Source: Entrophospora sp. SA101 | Taxonomy: Eukaryota; Glomeromycota; Glomeromycetes; Entrophosporales; Entrophosporaceae | Reading direction: 5' to 3' | Assembly: GCA_958430865.1 (NCBI GenBank) | Contig: CAUDNR010001295.1 | Span: 4,731 to 16,007 of the forward strand | DNA: 11,277 nt | Part shown: in pieces, positions 8,361 through 11,277 of the stretch | Position numbering within the stretch: the first letter of the stretch is position 1 | Layout of the letters: each line of letters opens with the position of its first letter | Notes under the pieces: generated by a model | Told to the model about the DNA's origin: nothing | The model's input: the letters and a program-made list of their open reading frames with translations, nothing else | Database searches by the model: none | Position numbers and translations under genes: made by a program

Positions 8361-8649
8361 CATACATAAAAAAATATGTGATTTGTACGCATATTATATG
8401 CTTAATCCCTGCAATTGTGTATTATATACGGATAATATTTGTACCCATTTTCCTGATGGCCTAATTTGTCCACTAATTTATCATTGGTCGAAATTATGCA
8501 CGAGAAACAATTAATTGCAACAATTACTGGGGGCAGTGTTGTGCCATTTATGGTTCCAATAAAATTTAATTGGAGCATTCTAATAAATTCCAATTGGAAT
8601 TGGAACATCCCAAATGTGCATCATCAGGAAAATGTGTTTTTTTTATACA
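8361..8649 (+). repeat. 289-bp tandem duplication, copy 2
   Basis: This is a head-to-tail copy of 8072-8360, identical as far as I can read by eye, so the duplication is recent or kept identical by conversion. The copy boundary falls at the short phrase ATACA/CATACA, which could have guided unequal exchange or slippage. Confidence 0.9.
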
Positions 8650-8842
8650 TGTATTATATGTATATTATACATGTATTATTTTACATTACAGGTGATCCAC
8701 ATATAATATATGTATAATTCGTGTGTAATTTATGGACATGTGTATTATATGTATATTATATGTGGATCACCTTTAATGTAAAATAATACGTGTATAATAT
8801 ACATATAATACATGTATCAAAAAAAAACACATTTTCCTGATG
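8622..8842. repeat. Long inverted repeat 2 (arms about 100 bp)
   Basis: The left arm starts CATCAGGAAAATGTG at 8622 and the mirror copy ends at 8842. The arms run through ATACATGTATTATATGTATA, TTTTACATTA and GGTGATCCACATATAATATA, with few mismatches, to a short loop near 8725-8737. The outer 13 bp (CATCAGGAAAATG) are the same as in inverted repeat 1, although the interiors differ. The two look like members of one family with a shared end. Confidence 0.85.
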
Positions 8843-8972
8843 CAATATTATGTTCTATTGGTGTTGAATCTAATAAATACACTTTTCAATATAGTGCCAT
8901 TGACTCAGTATACTAGCATCATAGATGCTATGGATCTAAGTTCTGACACTAGTACGAAAATGGAATAATGCT

Positions 8973-10253
8973 TTATAAGCCTTTTATCACCAATTGGTTT
9001 TTAATTTTCAATTTTACCTTATCTTTTGAAAATTCAATTTGATTAAGAATGCTGTCATCCAATTTTAAATACTCACTAGGATCAAAAATCGATTCTGAAA
9101 ATTTGAAAACATCATTTGCCATAACTAAAGCGTCTGCCAACATATGATCAATTGCTGTAGCTAAATTTATAAGCATCTAGTTAATTAATCGATCAATTTG
9201 TCTATCTGCTAAATGGTCTTCCACTGAAAATAGAAATAATAATGAAATATTATTTACCTACGGGATGTTGATAAACTTTTTTGTGCAAGGAATATCTTGT
9301 ATGAAATAACTCATAAATGTTATGAGATTCCTTATGACTATAACAGATTTGATCATCGATAACACGACTAAACTTCATTAGTCGCGAGCTGTCATATGAT
9401 GATTTTATTCCTATATTATAACAATCTCGCTCTAAATAATCAAATTTATCCACATCAATTGAATTACGTTTGTTTGCCACAATATCAAATAAAAATTCAC
9501 GCCCACTGTTTTCTGATTTATTTCTATTTTTAGTAGTAATTAAAGATTTTCATTAGGAAACATTTTATTCAATGTAAAAAATTCATAACAAAAAATTCAT
9601 TTGGTTACCTGGAAGGATCTTTACCAGTTATTAAAGATTTAATAAGTTTTACCTCTTCTGGATTCAAATCAATATGATTCTCGTCGATTAAATGATCAAA
9701 CATCTTTACCGACCCCTCTTCATGACTCCATTCAACTCTAAATAAAATAACATTATATAAAAATGTAAAATTATAATAATAAATAATAATAAAAACAATT
9801 GAATAAATTACCCAAGTTTAAGTTTAGGAATAACACGATTATCAAAAACATGACTAAAAGGTCCATGACCTAAATCATGGCATAAACCTGCCAATGTCAC
9901 ACATTTTAGATCAGACTCAAATGACCCAGATTTAAGTTCAGGTTGATTTTTATAAAGTTGTTTCAACAGTTTATTTGATAAATGACCAACTCCTAGACAA
10001 TGTTCAAATCTATTATGACTTGCTCCAGGATAAACAAAATATGTAGTCCCTAATTGTTTAAGGTTTCTTAGTCTTTGAAATTCTGGTGTGTCGATGACTT
10101 CTATAGCCCAATCATCAAATTCCATATATCCCTACAATAACAATGTAAAAAAATTATTTTGATTTTCAGTTTAATGATTTTTTTTATTATAGATTTTAAA
10201 ATATATTTATTTACATGAATTGGGTCATTTATTTGTTTGATGTCGTAATTCAT
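8973..10253 (-). CDS. SAMHD1-like HD-domain dNTP triphosphohydrolase, 3'-truncated
   Basis: This matches the HD core of SAMHD1-type enzymes, which hydrolyse dNTPs to deoxynucleosides and triphosphate. My exons are 10253-10215, 10131-9812, 9737-9609, 9523-9258 and 9160-9018 (897 nt, 299 codons); introns are 74-97 nt, GT-AG. The start is an ATG preceded by an in-frame TAA. Landmarks: NDPIHG at residues 9-14, DTPEFQRLR at 27-35, HNRFEH with H57, [12 protein letters not shown] with H98 and D99, [14 protein letters not shown], and DYLERDC with D196. H57, H98, D99 and D196 fit the family's four metal ligands. There is no SAM domain; the protein begins at the HD domain. After [19 protein letters not shown] the family's C-terminal part is missing. 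Either the frame runs 14 more codons to a stop at 8973-8975, or a donor at 9017 leads to an exon I cannot find. Inverted repeats begin just beyond. The exon 5 acceptor is uncertain: the stronger TTTTCAG near 9230 leads to an in-frame TAG. Confidence 0.88.
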
Positions 10254-11277
10254 TTTTTACGAAAAAAAAATTGGGGAAATTTTTTTTTAAATTTAAAATT
10301 TTAATTTTTTATAGAAAAAAATTTCAGGGGATAAAGTGATAATCAATGCACGTTATACCAGGGCTCGAAATTTTGTTTCGAAAAAAACTGGTTATTTTTA
10401 AAGCATCTCAGTCAGTCAATATGTGATGTTTAAAAAAACAAGTTATTAAACTCGATAAGTTGGTCTTCATTCATTCAATTGTTTTTAAGTAAAATTTGCA
10501 TGTGTAACAGTAGAAGTATGAGGCGTGAGAATTTCTTTGTTTTGCGATGTTGCTAAAAACGAAATGAAACGTAGTAGTATATAGTAGGGCGTAAATTACA
10601 CACGAATCTTATTTACTAACCATTTTTCAAAATACACTTGAAATGAGCGGAATTCGAAATATCCTGTCAATGTGATAGAAAATTCCACTCGTTCTTCTTT
10701 CAAATGCCAAATACTATATTCGAGTTGTTAAGCCTTAAAGGATTGATAAGTTCTTCTGGATTATTACAAATAACTATGCAATTTTAAATAATAACTTTAT
10801 TCATTTTTCTGTATTAACGTAATTAGTCAAATGACCAACAACCCGTTCCATTGTTTCCTGCTTTGTTTAGTGTCAAAGTAAAAGCCATGTTTCGCAGAGA
10901 TATAGTAATTATTATTGTTATGGCAAAATGTATGATTACGCATATTACACTGCATCAAAGATAAGAAACTTTTTATGAAAGCAACAACAAAATTGAGAAA
11001 CTTGTTTTTTTGTGCCAATACTAAATATATTAATATATGCCAGACAAAATGAACATTATTTCACAAAGAAATTTCAGGGTCAACACCACAATTATATCTG
11101 GTTTTTCCCAAGATAATCAGAGCGATCAATCCAAATGTATAAATTCCCTTCACTTTAGTTGATCATGCGTTATCTGTATAAATTCAATTAGTTTTTGCTT
11201 TGGCTTTATTTTGGGCTTTTCCTTTTCTTAAGTCTTTTGTTTAGTTCCTGAATGACTATGAAAATGAACAAAAAGAA
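10254..11277. other. Gene-free region upstream of the SAMHD1-like gene
   Basis: I find no convincing coding sequence on either strand. The first 100 bases, rich in A and T runs, should contain the promoter of the HD gene. A 63-codon minus-strand frame at 10827-11018 begins with TTG and has no recognisable features. The remainder looks like ordinary intergenic DNA. Confidence 0.5.

Larger units (their letters stand above)
7769..8972. other. Gene-free region of nested inverted repeats
   Basis: There is no supported protein gene. Open frames here, including two identical 68-codon frames on the minus strand, result from the 289-bp duplication and the hairpin arms. From 7990 to 8842 the region consists of the inverted repeats and tandem copies listed separately. 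7769-7989 and 8843-8972 hold nothing that I recognise. Confidence 0.65.

Noticed and set aside
8113..8608. Two identical 68-codon minus-strand ORFs and the overlapping plus-strand ORFs
   Set aside because: They are read through hairpin arms and the 289-bp duplication. Identical peptides follow from identical DNA, and there is no recognisable domain.
10827..11018. 63-codon minus-strand ORF
   Set aside because: It starts at TTG, which is not expected in a eukaryote, and has no domain or splice context.

Overview
This is an AT-rich eukaryotic window. Genes are split by short GT-AG introns (65-97 nt in the two models below), every convincing coding region is on the minus strand, and most of the sequence derives from mobile elements. 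A BED-finger hAT transposon, a PIF1-like helicase scrap, a zinc-knuckle gag-like scrap and a SAMHD1-like HD phosphohydrolase, all in very AT-rich DNA with intron-rich genes, point to a fungus. An arbuscular mycorrhizal fungus of the Rhizophagus type is my best guess, but that is inference from style and not a match I could run.

Layout. 1-808: no gene; one strong hairpin at 130-180. 809-1766: decayed coding sequence on the minus strand, with gag-like fragments, a clean CCHC zinc knuckle, then a second open frame with a Ser/Asp-rich acidic end. 1767-2083: nothing. 2084-2599: C-terminal fragment of a PIF1-like (or Helitron) helicase, lacking its ATPase core. 2603-4283: no gene; AT-rich tandem repeats and a run of three small stem-loops. 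4284-7768: a whole hAT DNA transposon of about 3.5 kb. It has imperfect 24-bp terminal inverted repeats, (GATCA)n-type arrays at both ends, and a transposase that I could assemble from ten exons (1938 nt, exactly 646 codons with the stop). The catalytic D, D, E residues are present, but two in-frame TGA codons interrupt it, so this copy looks dead. 7769-8972: a cluster of long inverted repeats sharing a 13-bp end, with a 289-bp tandem duplication across them. 8973-10253: a SAMHD1-like gene of five exons with all HD metal ligands, ending early where the inverted-repeat cluster begins. 10254-11277: no gene seen.

The features do not form a pathway. The coherent system is the hAT element: transposase, BED DNA-binding domain and candidate binding arrays at both ends. 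The main host-like gene is the HD phosphohydrolase, whose 3' part appears lost or replaced by repeats.
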